Shown here piece by piece: positions 11,046 through 22,934 of a stretch of 64,000 bases of DNA. The notes beneath the pieces are model-generated. The model worked only from the letters and a program-made list of their open reading frames with translations. It had not been told where the DNA came from and did not search any database. A program made the position numbers and the translations under genes. This stretch comes from Spodoptera frugiperda. Its lineage: Eukaryota > Arthropoda > Insecta > Lepidoptera > Noctuidae. Location of the stretch: the NCBI RefSeq assembly GCF_023101765.2, contig NC_064236.1, positions 2,418,001 to 2,482,000 of the forward strand, written 5' to 3'. Position 1 is the stretch's first letter. Each line of letters begins with the position of its first letter.

Positions 11046-11394
11046 AACACAAAAAATATTAGTGATTAGATTACCCAATTTAAACATTATAAATGTTTTG
11101 TTTATACTATTTTTTGTGTGAAAGTGTGTTACTTAGTTTTGTACATGTAAGCATTAATTATGTACTAGTGGTCGCCTAGTGGTTGAAATTCAACCATATA
11201 CGATTTAATTTACAATACCACTTAACATACGTTCAAGGATAATTTTTATTTAACTCAAACTCAAACAAACTCTTTTATAAAACTCTATTCATATGAGACG
11301 TCAATATCATCGCAATGTCTATCGATTTTGACGTTTTGTCAAATACGATCAGATACTATGCATGTGTGTGTAATGTTTTATTTATTGATTTAAT

Positions 11395-11555
11395 GTACTT
11401 TATAAGCACTATTTTTGAAAAATATTAGCGTTCTGGACTTCTCCTACACATAAACTATAAGTGTACCAAATTTTATGCTCCTACGTCCGCGCAATTTTCG
11501 TAAAAAGCGGTCCAAAGTTTTTGCATCACGTATTAATATATAGATATCGACTGTA
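11395..11555 (+). repeat. Dispersed repeat fragment
   Basis: ACTATAAGTGTACCAAATTT ... GCTCCTACGTCCGCGCAATT ... CACGTATTAATATATAGAT has the layout of a widespread insect LINE/SINE tail ending in a TATA-rich string. Single copy here. Confidence 0.4.
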
Positions 11556-11940
11556 ATTGTATTGTGTATCATATATTACAGTATAATGTACCACTCACTG
11601 ATAGGTTGAAAGTAGATGTTAAAAGTCTCATAAAAAAGGTCTTAAAATACGTAGGTTTTTATCCTGATCCCTAGCCGTTGCGATTCACCAAACACGTCAA
11701 TTAGGAAAAATATCGAGACGTTAAAAGGGATCGTATGAATACTGAATTAGCCGTTAAATTCGGTGACCAATCGTTCTGAACATGGCGACGTGATTTCATT
11801 CAAAATACATTTTATGTTAATTTAGGTACTAGCGCCAACTCTTAATGTTACACCGAACTATTTTATTTCACCATTTTCAACTTTATATCTTTACAATAAG
11901 ATTGTAATCTTGTAAACTTAACTATAATACGTGACTGAGA

Positions 11941-12145
11941 CTGCACGGTTGGCACGGTGGCTGGGCAACTGCCTGCCGTACAGCATGTAGCGAGTTCGAT
12001 TCCGCACGGAGCTCTTTTCTTTTACATTGATCCCCAAATTCTTGTTTCGGGCCTGGGTGTCATGTGCATGTGAAATTGTATGTTTGTAAACCCACACACG
12101 ATACAGAATAAAGTCCTAGTGTGGGGTAACGTTTTATTAAAAAGA
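11941..12145 (+). mobile_element. tRNA-derived SINE, family E
   Basis: Head GTTGGCACGGTGGCTGGGCA is A-box-like, GAGTTCGATTCC is B-box-like, and the tail is TAGTGTGGGGTAACGTTTTATTAAAAAG. The same tail (TTAGTGCGGGGCAAAGTTTT) is at 42004-42085 and the same head at about 21634-21700. Confidence 0.75.
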
Positions 12146-12418
12146 AGAAAATAAAAATAAGCGATTAACTATTTAGTTACTGAACATCTTCCAAAATCTG
12201 AAGATAATAATGTCGTCAGTGATAAGTGGCGGGGGCTATGAACTCTGGCCTTTAAGTGACTCTCCCACAAAATTATGTCGACACATTCTGGATCACACAA
12301 TTTGTGTATAGTCATCTAACATAGTACTTACTTAAAAAGGGCTCACTCGCACTTTCGAACGACATTTCCATGTTACTGCTTGTATATAGAAAGATAAGAA
12401 TATAGTTACAATATTGAT

Positions 12419-12505
12419 GTTGTTTCGTTCGTCGAGTCGTTGCTAGCAGGACTACCGTGTAAGGGGTCTCAGGCTCGATTATTATAGGTTTTTTTTTTTC
12501 GAAAC
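12419..12505 (+). mobile_element. SINE B head fragment
   Basis: GTTTCGTTCGTCGAGTCGTT ... GGGGTCTCAGGCTCGATTAT ... TTTTTTTTTTCGAAA. The body and tail are missing. Confidence 0.5.
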
Positions 12506-12516
12506 ATCCGCGCACT

Positions 12517-12562
12517 TTCTCTCGCCTTAGGCGAAGCGAGAGGGATTGTCAGACTCTTACCG
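12517..12562 (-). mobile_element. Family A fragment
   Basis: TCTCTCGCCTTAGGCGAAGCG followed by GAGGGATTGTCAGACTCTTAC is the inverse of the family A GAGTCTGACACTCCCTCTCGCC block. Confidence 0.65.
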
Positions 12563-12668
12563 GTTCGAAACCTACCAAAGGCAAGTACCAATGTGTTGCA
12601 TGGGAGCAAGCGTGGTGATTAATGCTAAAATTATTCCATATAAGAGGCTTTTGGTCAGCAGAACCACT
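12563..12668 (+). mobile_element. SINE family D fragment
   Basis: GGTTCGAAACCTACCAAAGG (B box) and GCAAGCGTGGTGATTAATGC, then AAGAGGCTTTTGGTCAGCAG. The same blocks occur at 26160-26425 and, inverted, at 20910-21195. It lies between two minus-strand family A pieces. Confidence 0.6.
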
Positions 12669-12672
12669 TTCT

Positions 12673-12812
12673 TTCAAGGGGGAAAAGCAGTCAATGACTT
12701 CTCTCGCCTTAGGCGAGGCGAGAGGGAATGTGTGACTCTTACTGACTAAAAACCATCCCGTTCCTACTCCTGCTTTTCGAGCCGGAGCCCCGGTAAACCT
12801 GCTAGGTAGTCC
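12673..12812 (-). mobile_element. LINE-tail repeat family A copy, inverted
   Basis: Reads TCAATGACTTCTCTCGCCTT ... TTACTGACTAAAAACCATCCC ... GAGCCGGAGCCCCGGTAAAC, ending GCTAGGTAGTCC, the reverse complement of the family A order. Confidence 0.75.
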
Positions 12813-12859
12813 ATAGCAGAACCACTTATAGGCTGTTCATGATGATAATGATAAACACT

Positions 12860-13854
12860 GATGATGATACGATATTGGTTATCTCATCTCAATATAATTG
12901 CTAGATACTCTAGTTATCGGTACGCACCGATAAGCACTGTGAGGCATCGAGTAAGAATTCGATTACACCATCGTTTCTCCCCGAGGGCCGAGAGTGCCAT
13001 TCGGGAGTAAGTACAGATATCTATTAAAATTCCTGAGACGCCTCACTCTAATTTACTATGCTGGCTGAACTATACGATGCAGATTGAATAAAAACTTAAA
13101 TCTAAAGTGGTATTAATGCTGCGATTTGTTGTGAGTTCTTCGTACTGTATTTTTCTATATTGAAAGCTAAAAAATAAACGGTAGGTTAGAAATAAATCGT
13201 GATTAAAAGCAAACATTTGTTTTGATTGAAAAATATAACTGAAAAGTCGATATTTCCAATTTTTTTTTTTCGCAATCGGATCGGAAACTCATAGAAATAG
13301 AAAAACATGGTGAATATCCCGTTTCGAGTTCTAATACTAGTTTCCAATATTTGTTGAATAAAATTGATACGTGATAGTTTCTCTATCGAAGAATAATTAT
13401 AAAAATATCAAAATTATTCCTGCAATAAAGTTCTGGTGTTGGAAAACTCAGCCATAAATGAAATTTTGAGATATATTTACATATTCACACTGACATAGTT
13501 TGAGAAACTGCTCAACAAGATCTTGTAGTTCGAAGTTAAGGTACGAAAGTTCAGTTGTGCACTGTCGTTTAGGTAATAAATGAACTGATTCAAGAACTTT
13601 CCTGGGAGTCGAGTTGCATGCATTTAATTTTTAACTGCAAGCCGTAGTGAACTCTCTCGGCTCAAGTTCCACTTACTTGTATAACTAAACAATTAAAATT
13701 GTAATTACAATAATACAATACAAGGTTTTCAGAACAAACCCTAAGTCGTTTCTCACCTAAAAGTACTTTGTGTGACGTATCACTTAAACTACCCCTTAGT
13801 TGTACTATTAGGTATCACTTATATATGTAAAGAAAAATATTGTTTTAGGGTATA
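12860..13854. other. AT-rich sequence, one small dispersed-repeat match
   Basis: 13280-13330 (CGGAAACTCATAGAAATAG ... CATGGTGAATATCCCG) matches the better copy at 34300-34440. Otherwise nothing is recognised. Confidence 0.45.
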
Positions 13855-14100
13855 AACCGGTAAACAAACAGACGGTAAACAATTGCCCCCGCCCATGGAC
13901 ACCCGATACACCATATACTACAAGTGCTTTGTTAGCCTTTTGGGGGTTAAGAATTTAAAAGTTGTTGGGGAATCGAGGGTTTATTGGTCCTCCTGTAATC
14001 TCACTTACACAACGAAACACAATGCAAGCGTTGTTTCACGCCGGTTTTTTTATGTTGTGGTATCACTCCGGCCCATTCGTACCGAAGCATGGCTCTCCCA
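13855..14100 (-). mobile_element. Family C dispersed repeat, inverted
   Basis: Opens ACCGGTAAACAAACAGACGG, then CCCATGGACACCCGATACAC, TTGGGGGTTAAGAATTTAAA and GCAAGCGTTGTTTCACGCC, and ends CCGAAGCATGGCTCTCCCAC. Confidence 0.75.
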
Positions 14101-14110
14101 CTTTTAAAAT

Positions 14111-15004
14111 GCTACCGTACCTATTTGTTCTTAGAGGTTCATTAAAATTTAGATGAGGTTTGTTAAAACGGGAATTGTTTCACATATTTTATTACATTTT
14201 AAATTTAAATAGCGTTTTAGTAATCTATTTTAGGACGATTTTGGATTCTGTTTTCAACCTTTGATAAACAATTTACATTGTTGTTGATGAATCAAATAAA
14301 ACAATATCTCTATATATAAAATCGAGATAGACTGGCTGTTCTGGCTGAGGTAGCCCTTTTTTATTCATGACAGAATTTTATGATGGGATTTTAAGGAAAC
14401 CGTGGGGAGCCTTAAAAAAGGAAAAGAGCTAGCGTAACCTTTTTTCATTAAATATTGTAAGTACTACAAGTTGATACAAATCTAGAGTAGACGATGGAGG
14501 TTAATACGGTGTTTAAAAAATTCCTTAAAAATAATAAAACAAAATAAAAGTAAAAAAATAAACAACAAAATTAACTATTGTTATTTAAATACCAAATTAT
14601 TGTCCCAAACCCTTAACGTACCATAGAATCGGAGAGCGATAAAATGAAATCATTTTAAATGAAACCTTGCCGTTTGAAATCATTACATTTAATTCCTTCC
14701 TATTATTTTGTGTACCAATTAAGGATAAAGAGTAAAGAGTCTTACTCCCGTATCGATCAGAGATCGTCTCGTGTCATGAGCCCATCACAGCAAGGTCAAA
14801 ACAATAGCATGCAAAAATGTTCACATAATTTTTCTTCCATACATAACAACGTCCATTAAATCCGTGGGTGTGTTCAAAAATTGTACATTTATAATAAATC
14901 TTTACGGTTATGAGTTGGTATGGTTACGTGTTACTGGTAAGGCGTTCTGAACTACGTATATTATAATTTCTCAGTTCAGCATTTGATTGGAACGGATTGA
15001 TGTT
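14111..15004. other. AT-rich sequence with a small CTAGC-family relic
   Basis: 14296-14350 (CTCTATATATAAAATCGAGA ... GGCTGTTCTGGCTGAGG) looks like the inverted tail of the repeat at 39435. No gene is recognised. Confidence 0.35.
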
Positions 15005-15238
15005 TATAAACGGCCTCACCAAAAACCGACATAAAACTACGCTTGCGTTGTGTTTCGTTGTGTGAGTAAGGTTACTTTAGGCCCAATTTCCCCCTTTCCC
15101 ATCTTCCCAATCCTCGATTCCCCAACAACCCTTAAATTCCTAAACCCTAAAAGGCCGGAAACGCAGTTTTAACGCCTCTAATGTTTCAAGTGTCAATGGG
15201 CGGCCGCGATTGCTTACCATCAGGTGATACGTCTGTTA
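15005..15238 (+). mobile_element. Family C dispersed repeat
   Basis: Starts at GGCCTCACCAAAAACCGAC (5' part lost), then GCTTGCGTTGTGTTTCGTTG and GGGCGGCCGCGATTGCTTAC, ending CATCAGGTGATACGTCTG. Confidence 0.75.
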
Positions 15239-15339
15239 AGTACATTGAAACAATTAGAGATTACAGTTGAAATGGTTCCATGTCATTGTTTACCAGAGAG
15301 CATTCCTAACTGGTTGATGCCAAATGTGAAGTCCCTTAG

Positions 15340-15515
15340 GACTTAGCTTTTGTACCAGAGATGTGCTATGCTACGTTACTGTGGATACGTTTGGCTTCTA
15401 AAAATCATACTCATTGGTAATGGTGCACATAGCTTTGTACTGGTGTATACGGACTCAGCTATGCTATGTATTTTATATGGAAATATGTGTGCTATGGAGG
15501 CACGCATATTTTCCT
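15340..15515 (+). mobile_element. Family F MITE, partial copy
   Basis: GATGTGCTATGCTACGTTACTGTGGATACG ... TATGGAAATATGTGTGCTATGGAGG is the reverse complement of the right half of the element ending at 16223, about 570 bp away in opposite orientation. Confidence 0.7.
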
Positions 15516-15961
15516 CGCAAAGCTACTTTACTTTTACAAAGTTACTTAATCAGTGCTAAAACTAGTAATTATTTTAACAACTCAATATTTATTTATTTTA
15601 TTAGATAGACTTCCAACGTCATCATCATCAACATCAGCCCCAAACAGAAAACAAGCCTATTTAAATGGAAGATCAGATAGGCCACTCAAAAGCGACCTGC
15701 ACACAGTGGCTCCCTCTGACCTTCAGGAATGAATCGATCCTCAGTGATGATTATTCATGCAACGTGCCACCGCGATATAATGAAATTAGTTGTCACTGAG
15801 GCTGCATACAAATTACTTTCGATGTCATCACAGGTCATGTGACCAGAGTTTCATAGGATTGAAATTGTTACAAAACTGTAGGTGTACTTGGATTTGACGA
15901 AAATAAAGTTGCGCCGAACTACAAAATAGGTCAATGTCCCATACACACATTTTCACCAAAT

Positions 15962-16223
15962 ATGTGCTATGTAGCTACGAAGATATAATATAGCTAAGTT
16001 GTGAAAGTATGTGACCGTTTCTACCGATACTAAGCAATGTAGCTATGCGAGGAAGATGCGTCGAGTATGCGATGTATAGATAGAAGGAAAGCCATCCATA
16101 GCACGCATATTTCCATATAATAAACCTATCTTAGTTGAGTCCGCTTTCACCAGTGGTATGCTATGTCCTATGAATAAGATTTGTGGATACCAAACGCATC
16201 CACAGCAACGTAACATAGCACAT
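15962..16223. mobile_element. Family F MITE with ATGTGCTATG terminal inverted repeats
   Basis: Left end ATGTGCTATGTAGCTACG, right end CAACGTAACATAGCACAT (inverse ATGTGCTATGTTACGTTG). Flanking TTTCACC / inverse TTTCCGCC may extend the repeats. Length is 262 bp, non-coding. A related copy at about 41255-41650 has the same ends and is split by a LINE tail. Transposon superfamily not determined. Confidence 0.7.
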
Positions 16224-16239
16224 CTCCGGCGGAAAGCAC

Positions 16240-16722
16240 CCTCGATACCCGTGCAGTCCACCAATTTAAAAGCTACACTACAAACGTTTATTTAAAACAT
16301 ATCAAAACGCCTGGTCGACGTTACTCTATATTATTCCTCGATATTAGGTAATTAGGGACTCTCACCAACATTTTAAAACTCCCTATTTATAATAAAGGTA
16401 TTTCCTTTTCAAAGGTTAACCTGTTCACTCGCCCGTTATCGTTCTGACCTTGTTTATGGGTGAACCCTAACCTTGACCGTGTAGAACTGTAAATAAACCT
16501 TTCAGGGTAAAAATACATCTTTGACCTTTGTGGATCACGACGGCGAAATTGAGGTTACGGGAAATATATGTATTGGACATATTGGGCCAATGACCTTGAT
16601 TAGGGAACCTTATTGATCCCCTGTATGCCGGGATAATATAATGTATTTTTTTATTGTGTCTCATATACCTGCGTTCTGCAGTCATTAGGATAACAGCAAT
16701 GTGTTAGGTGAAAAATAACCCG
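16240..16722. other. AT-rich sequence, no feature recognised
   Basis: Nothing supported on either strand. Confidence 0.4.
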
Positions 16723-16723
16723 A

Positions 16724-16874
16724 GAGCTGCGGACTGCGTTGCGGGTTACCAGGGCTCTGGGTCTAAAAGCAGGAATAAGAACGTGGTGGTTTTTAGTCAG
16801 TAAGAGTCTTATACTCCCTCTTGCCTCGGCTAAGGCGGGAGAAGTCATTGGATGATTTCCCCTCCTCAAAAAAA
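16724..16874 (+). mobile_element. LINE-tail repeat family A copy
   Basis: GAGCTGCGGACTGCGTTGCG ... TTTTTAGTCAGTAAGAGTCT ... GATTTCCCCTCCTCAAAAAAA. Confidence 0.75.
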
Positions 16875-17652
16875 GGTGCAGGATAAAATCACTTTATATT
16901 ATTAAAAGATTAGTGTTGAATTTGAATGTGAACATATAGTATAGGAAATGGTTGGAGGTTAAACAACAATTATTAAAGTTTAAAGTTGCTTGAAGGCAAG
17001 TAGAAGATTAGTAGGTACATATAGGTCTGCCCATATTACGCAATGTGTATCAGATCTGTCATAACCTGAAATATTGGAGAGGATTATTTTTTTAGCCTCA
17101 TATTATTACTTCATAGTCATCATTTGAATGTGATATGCCTGCCTAACCAATAAATATGCAATTGAGTCCCCCCAGTCCAAAAAAAATGCATTAAAAATGA
17201 CGTATAGATTATGCAAAATTTTGTAAAAGCTTAAACAAAAATATGCAACGAACTTTTCAGTTAAATGTTTTTTCAAAAAATAAATTTGAAGGCGTTGATC
17301 ATAAACAATAATTGGGACTTTTATACTAAAACTCACGACAACGTTCCAAATTCGCACATGTAGCTAATTAGAAGTTAAATTTTTAGTGCGGCTTTGAAAC
17401 TGAAGCGTGTTCAACGTTCACTTTGTAATAGAACTCTTAAAATACAGTTTCAAATTTCAGTCAAGTGTAATACTACACATGAATGCATGTACATTCCATT
17501 TCAATCTGCATTTGAAACTGCCGGACAACATTCTGGACAAACATGTTGACAAACTTTGATATAATCATGTATGCTAAATACAAGTTGCGTTAGGACTCCT
17601 ACCAGTATATAACTTTGACTTTGTTATTTGGATAAAGTGATATGAACGTCGT
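16875..17652. other. AT-rich sequence, no feature recognised
   Basis: No repeat family or coding segment recognised. Confidence 0.4.
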
Positions 17653-17664
17653 TTCAAGTCTCTG

Positions 17665-17941
17665 TCTCATTGGTCGAGTGGTCGCAAGTGCGACTGCCGA
17701 ACAAGAGGTCTTAGGTTCTATTCCTGGTCGGGTTATTTATTATGATTGGGGTTTTTTCGGTTTTTCGACAATTTCTCAGTAGTAGCACGGAGTTTGGAAT
17801 TGCGCCCAGTATATGGCAATAGGATCACCCCCTATTACATGGGACAGAGAGAAAAGTGGGTGTACATTGTTTAGCGGCATTACGTGCTGTAATGTGCATT
17901 TCTGCCTACATCTTCGGGGATAAAAAAGGCGTGATGTTGCG
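17665..17941 (+). mobile_element. tRNA-derived SINE, family B, with 12-bp target duplication
   Basis: TCTCATTGGTCGAGTGGTCG head, body GGGGTTTTTTCGGTTTTTCG, tail CTTCGGGGATAAAAAAGGCG. The 12-mer TTCAAGTCTCTG occurs directly before (17653-17664) and after (17942-17953). This copy defines both ends of the SINE (277 bp). Confidence 0.85.
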
Positions 17942-17953
17942 TTCAAGTCTCTG

Positions 17954-18859
17954 AGAGACTACGGAATTTATTCTATGATTGTTTGGAGATCAAGACCCTA
18001 CAGGTTTTCTGTTTACCAATGCGCGAAACCTATAAATAAGTGTAAGCCAAAATATTTAGTATTTGTGTTTGATGGTCATTAATTTTATTTATGTCAATGA
18101 TCTGATGATGGAACGGACAACTCCTCGATTGTATTATTAGGAAGTTATAAGAAGTTTAGCTTTTAGATAGAAAGGTAGATTTAGCCCAATTTCATTTACT
18201 TGTGTTATACTTTCACTTGTTGCATATGTACGGTACTTATATACCTACTAAACTAAAAAGTAGGAAACAAAAGTAAAACAAGACAGTTAATTTTAAACGA
18301 CCGCTTTCAAAAATCATTAATTGAAATCAAAAAAATATTCAATTCATTATATTTAGTACCCACTGAAGGTACCTACAACACCGACTAAAATTTAAAAAGT
18401 TAGTGCTCACACTCCTAAATAAAACTATGTATTAGTGAATATTTAAAGAAGTGTACCTAGTAATATTTCGCTATAGCCTTGTGGCTCGTTCTTGCCCGGA
18501 GTGTTTGATCTAATAAAATTTCACATTCAAATCACATCACATCTTGCCCGCTTTTCGACTACTTGATTTACATTGTACGTAATATATTTTTCACAGAATT
18601 TTTTGTTCAATTATAATAAAATGTAACTTCTGTCGTCTGGGAATAGGGTAGCAATGTAGCTCACTCTCATAAAAAAAACCTAAACGAGTTTGGATCAATG
18701 TTTCTAAAGTTTCTTTAAGAGGTTTAACTTTACCTTTCTATGATATTTTAGTATTCGCAATTTAATATTAAATGATCAAAAGCACAAAAATTTCAAACGA
18801 AGTAATGGCTTAAGCATTTAATGATATCAAAAGTATGTACCTTTGTGTTTATCCTGACA
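17954..18859. other. AT-rich sequence, no feature recognised
   Basis: Nothing recognised beyond simple AT-rich runs. Confidence 0.4.
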
Positions 18860-19440
18860 TATTTTACTAGGACAGCGATTCCAGTCACAGCGACCAGGTT
18901 TTGCCTACCTAGGACATTGCTGCTGTGCCATTTGGTGACTCACATACCTATCTATACATTGAGTAATGCATCCGTATTCATAGCAAGACAAACAACTCGG
19001 TCATCATCAGTTTGTGGTAGTAAATCCCATTGTAACAAGCACAGAAAAGAAAAATATTTTAGAAATAATAACTCTAAGTTACATCGCTTTATGTGAAACT
19101 TAAGCACATCTGGACTACCAAAACTAACCCAGGTTTCCGTGTACCATCCTGCAGTTCTGAATAGAAGATGTATTTCCCAGGTCTGTTGGTAACCTTCCGG
19201 GAAATATGGCGGGTTCCTTGCAACCGGTGCCACATCAGATAGGCATTGCTTCCACTGACAATAGGTCGTCCGAATGCTACACGTTCGTCGCAAACGAACA
19301 CGTTCCGACCAGGCTGTATTCATAACGCCACGTAGTAGGCGGTTAAGATGGAATCTAGTCAATGTGCGAGGCTTGCGGAAATAGACAGCACATTGCGGGA
19401 AACAGTACATTTGGTACAATCATCACCATATCCACACTTG
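18860..19440 (-). other. GC-richer, coding-like patch, possibly a degraded gene fragment
   Basis: The middle part (about 19150-19380) is visibly GC-richer than its flanks, and minus-strand frames stay open unusually long. One covers 155 codons (18952-19419). An overlapping one reads VCDERVAFGRPIVSGSNAYL. A third just upstream reads CKSKCGYGDDCTKCTVS, then stops. Open segments in different frames could mean a frameshifted relic. I do not recognise a family, no catalytic motif is visible and no good splice pattern is evident. It could equally be a transposon piece or chance. Confidence 0.25.
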
Positions 19441-20905
19441 GATTTGCAGAGAGTTTTTTTTTTATTATTATTGTACGAGTATATGCTTCGTGAACGGAAA
19501 ACATTAGTAGACGTTGGTCTATTAAAATCACTCCATTTCGTTGAGGAAAAACAATAAACAGAAATAGTAATGGGTCGATCAATTAGCCCAGACAAACATC
19601 TTCATACAGGTTTCCCTGAAGTCGACGTCTAAGTGGCACCAGGTAATCTGCAAGGTTCGAACAGAAAATATATAGATTTGTAGTAACAACGGCCAAAAGA
19701 CAGACAAAAGGCACATGATGTACTTTTTCGTGTATAAAATATAAGTCACTGCAAAAAAAAACTGCAGAACTTAGATTTTTTTTTATACTATTCTAACCTG
19801 ATGACTCGGTACCACTTGCACGTCAACTTCAGGGATATTTTGTAATAATGGTTTTGAGTCATTTCTTTTTTATTCTTTGGAAATTGTTTTTCCTTGAGCC
19901 TTCTTTGTACGTACTACGTACCAAATGAGTTTAACGGGTAATGACTCGTCTACTTGTAAAAGTTGTTCTATAAATAGATAATTATTTTTATACACTCTAA
20001 TCGTGCCTTCGAAGAAAAATACGTATAATAATATTTTCAGGAAACTGAATTTTGGATCATTTTGAACTAGAATCGTTGATTTATCAGCTGTAGAAAATAT
20101 TATATTCATTTTAAAATAAATACCATTCGTTTCATTATTTCATTCGTTATTTTTTTTTCACGAAAATTGATTTTGGATTCAAAGTCATCTACCGAATATG
20201 TTACAGTATAGACTCACAAAACGAGACTTCGTTTAACCATTCATTAACTAAACGTTGCATTCGAGAATCATAGTAGACCTATAGGCAAACCGATTCGACA
20301 GCGCAATTCTCTAATTCTGAAATATGGCTTTCTATACCTACATTCAGCATAAACTTACCAAGCAGGTTGGAAATCAAAGTCCGTAACATTTAGGTTTATT
20401 AGAAAGCACTGTTAATAAATCGCTTTCTGTTCTATTACTAGTGCAGTTAACATTCACGAGAAAAGTATAGAGAGAAGAACCAACACAGTACAAGTGGACA
20501 GCATTAAGTTGACTTAAGCTAACAACCTGAGAACCTGCGAGTTAACATGTAACATCGGACAGCCAACGCCCTGCGTTCCCAACTTCACGTGGCTCTAGAC
20601 AAAAATTTGATCCCGCTTGCAAGACGAGAACTCACTATTAAGATAAATACATAGTTACAGGTTTACACAGGTTTTGGTAGACAAAGTAAAAACTTTTTTA
20701 AATAAACCTGTGTTGAGTTTTTAAAAAAATGTATCATGGCTGCTGTGTTGTCGGGAGTTACAATATGCAAATGTATTGTGATTTTGTTGTCCAAAAAGTA
20801 CGTCATATTGCTTTCGAATTTTACCTGGGACTTTATAACATTGTAGTATTTAAAAAGTCGGTATATTATAAATTTAGCTAGACTTGTACTAAATGTATGC
20901 TGAAT
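19441..20905. other. AT-rich sequence, no feature recognised
   Basis: No repeat family or coding segment identified. Confidence 0.4.
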
Positions 20906-20909
20906 TCAT

Positions 20910-21195
20910 CATCATCACCATCATCAGCCTATAAGTGGCCACTGCTGACCAAAGTCACTTCTCACACAGAGAAAGTTTGAACATTAATCACCACGCTTGC
21001 TAAATGCGGGTTAGCGATTTCAAACTTATAATTAGATATTATAAGCCCAGGTTTCCAACCGTATGTTACTGGCGTCTAAATAATCTTAGAAATCGCATAT
21101 AACTCGGAACAGGTCACATAGGTACTTGCTATTGGTAGGTTTCGAACCAGCACTCTCATATATGAGAAGCGGGCATCTTAAACCGACTCACCACA
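20910..21195 (-). mobile_element. tRNA-derived SINE, family D, near full length
   Basis: Minus-strand head GTGGTGAGTCGGTTTAAGAT, B box GCTGGTTCGAAACCTACC, middle GTTTGAAATCGCTAACCCGC and tail GCCTATAAGGCTGATGATGATG-like, with CATCATCACC on the plus strand at about 20908. tRNA-like head plus shared body identify a SINE. Fragments lie at 12563 and 26160. Confidence 0.75.
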
Positions 21196-21633
21196 ACATT
21201 TTGTTTTGTAAGTTTGATTACATTTAGTTAATTTACATCTACGTAATACATGGGTCTCAAAACAAGACTAGTTTAGGCGATGGTTACCTAAAATACAAGT
21301 ACATGCACCATTGCCAACCTCTTCAGATATTCTTTTTAAATTACTGACGTTGTATTCAATAATAAAACGTGGAAAGGAACTTTTGAAAAACAAAGTAAAA
21401 AGAAAGAAAGAAATAAAGAGCCTTTTCGGAAATATGTCATAATGTGAAGCTGCTATTACGGGTTGGACATCTACCGGGTGCGGCAGTCACTTAATAATTC
21501 CTTTTGTAGTAAGTGGAGCGCGACCTGACGATGGAAATAACGTTTTAAAAGTTTCCATACAAAATATTTTTGTCAGATTTTTAATACTATTTCAATTTGA
21601 TTTTATAGTTGTGTTTGATTTGATTTATGATTT
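21196..21633. other. AT-rich sequence, no feature recognised
   Basis: Nothing supported. Confidence 0.4.
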
Positions 21634-21700
21634 GACTGCATAGTTGGTGCGGTGGCTGGACAACCGGCTGCCCCGCAATATATGGCAGATTGATATTTCA
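21634..21700 (+). mobile_element. SINE family E head fragment
   Basis: GACTGCATAGTTGGTGCGGTGG followed by CTGGACAACCGGCTGCC matches the family E head at 11941. Confidence 0.55.
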
Positions 21701-22349
21701 AATTGTTACGATTAGCTGTTTGGACTCCTGTGTGGTTCTTTATCATATTGGCCAGAATTCGACAACTGCGGAACACAAGCTTCCCCCAAAGTTTTTATTT
21801 AGCTTCTTCCATTTGTTGTAAAATTTTTGTTGTATATTTCACTCCCGTTCTGACGATAGATTGATCTAATATTTGTTACACACTCTTAATCTTGATGGCC
21901 ATATAATCTTTTTCTTTTTCCACCGTAGTTGTGGAAAAACATTAATAGAGTAGAAGCTCACAAAACCGTTTAACATAAAAACTATTTTATTTGAGTTTAA
22001 TATTGGGTCAACAGCTTCTTGAACTACATTTTAAACCACAGCCTTATCAAAATGAAAAATAAATTACGTCGACATTCAGCTGTATCCACATGTCATTGTT
22101 GTTTTAATTTCACACCAGTCGATATGCCATATTGGACAACAGACAGTGATCCAATCAGCGTGAAGCATTCAAAAAGTGCTCTTGTAGCCTCGCTCAATTT
22201 ATGTTGTGATCGATTTTTGTACGGTAGTGGTTTTTCAAAACCTATCAAAACTTTGTTATTGAGTCTGTGCTCATAAAAAAGTGAAAGCTTAAAATAAACG
22301 ATTGAAAATAATGTGTTTTATAATTTAGTCAGAATTACATAATTAAAAC
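21701..22349. other. AT-rich sequence, no feature recognised
   Basis: An 85-residue plus-strand open frame starts at 22019, but it shows no recognisable motif and normal background composition. Confidence 0.4.
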
Positions 22350-22635
22350 TGCCTCGTTGGTCGAGTGGTCGCAAGTGCGACTACCGGACAAGGGGTCTCG
22401 AGTTCGATTCCCGGGTCGGGCAAGTATTACTGGGTTTTTTTCGGTTTTTCGAAAATTTCTCAGTAGTAGCACGGAGTCTGGTAATATGCCCTGTAAATGG
22501 TAATAGGCCCACCACCTACCTCCGACACACTACATGGGACTTACATCATAAATTGTGAAAAGTGGGTGTACATAGTGGCATTACGTGCCATAATGTGCAC
22601 CTCTGCCAACCTCTTCGGGGATTAAAGGCGTGACG
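22350..22635 (+). mobile_element. tRNA-derived SINE, family B, full length
   Basis: TGCCTCGTTGGTCGAGTGGT head, GAGTTCGATTCCCGGGTCGG B box, TTTTTTTCGGTTTTTCGAAA, tail CTTCGGGGATTAAAGGCGTG. One of the best preserved heads. Contains a small insertion near 22517. Confidence 0.85.
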
Positions 22636-22934
22636 AAGAAAAATCTATTCTTTTTCCTTTTTAAATTTAAACTTCGCCCTAACCAGAGCTGGCAGGTTGT
22701 AAGATCCCGGGTTGTCAATGCCGTAACTCATACCTACAGCCAATTTGTACAAAACTTACCGAAAACGAAATCTGTTCTCGTATATTTCAACCTTTTTCAA
22801 GGCGCACACTGCCAAATTAAGTTTCTCTAAGTTTTTGTTTTAAATTAATGAATAAATATAAGTTTTGTGACGAAAGAAGGTTTCGTTTTCTGTCAAAACT
22901 CGTGCTTAGCATCAACATCCTTCTAAGTATGGTA

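Noticed and set aside
22350..22430. tRNA-like sequence with A and B boxes
   Set aside because: The same head recurs about ten times followed by one shared body and tail, so it is the head of a SINE and not a functional tRNA gene.
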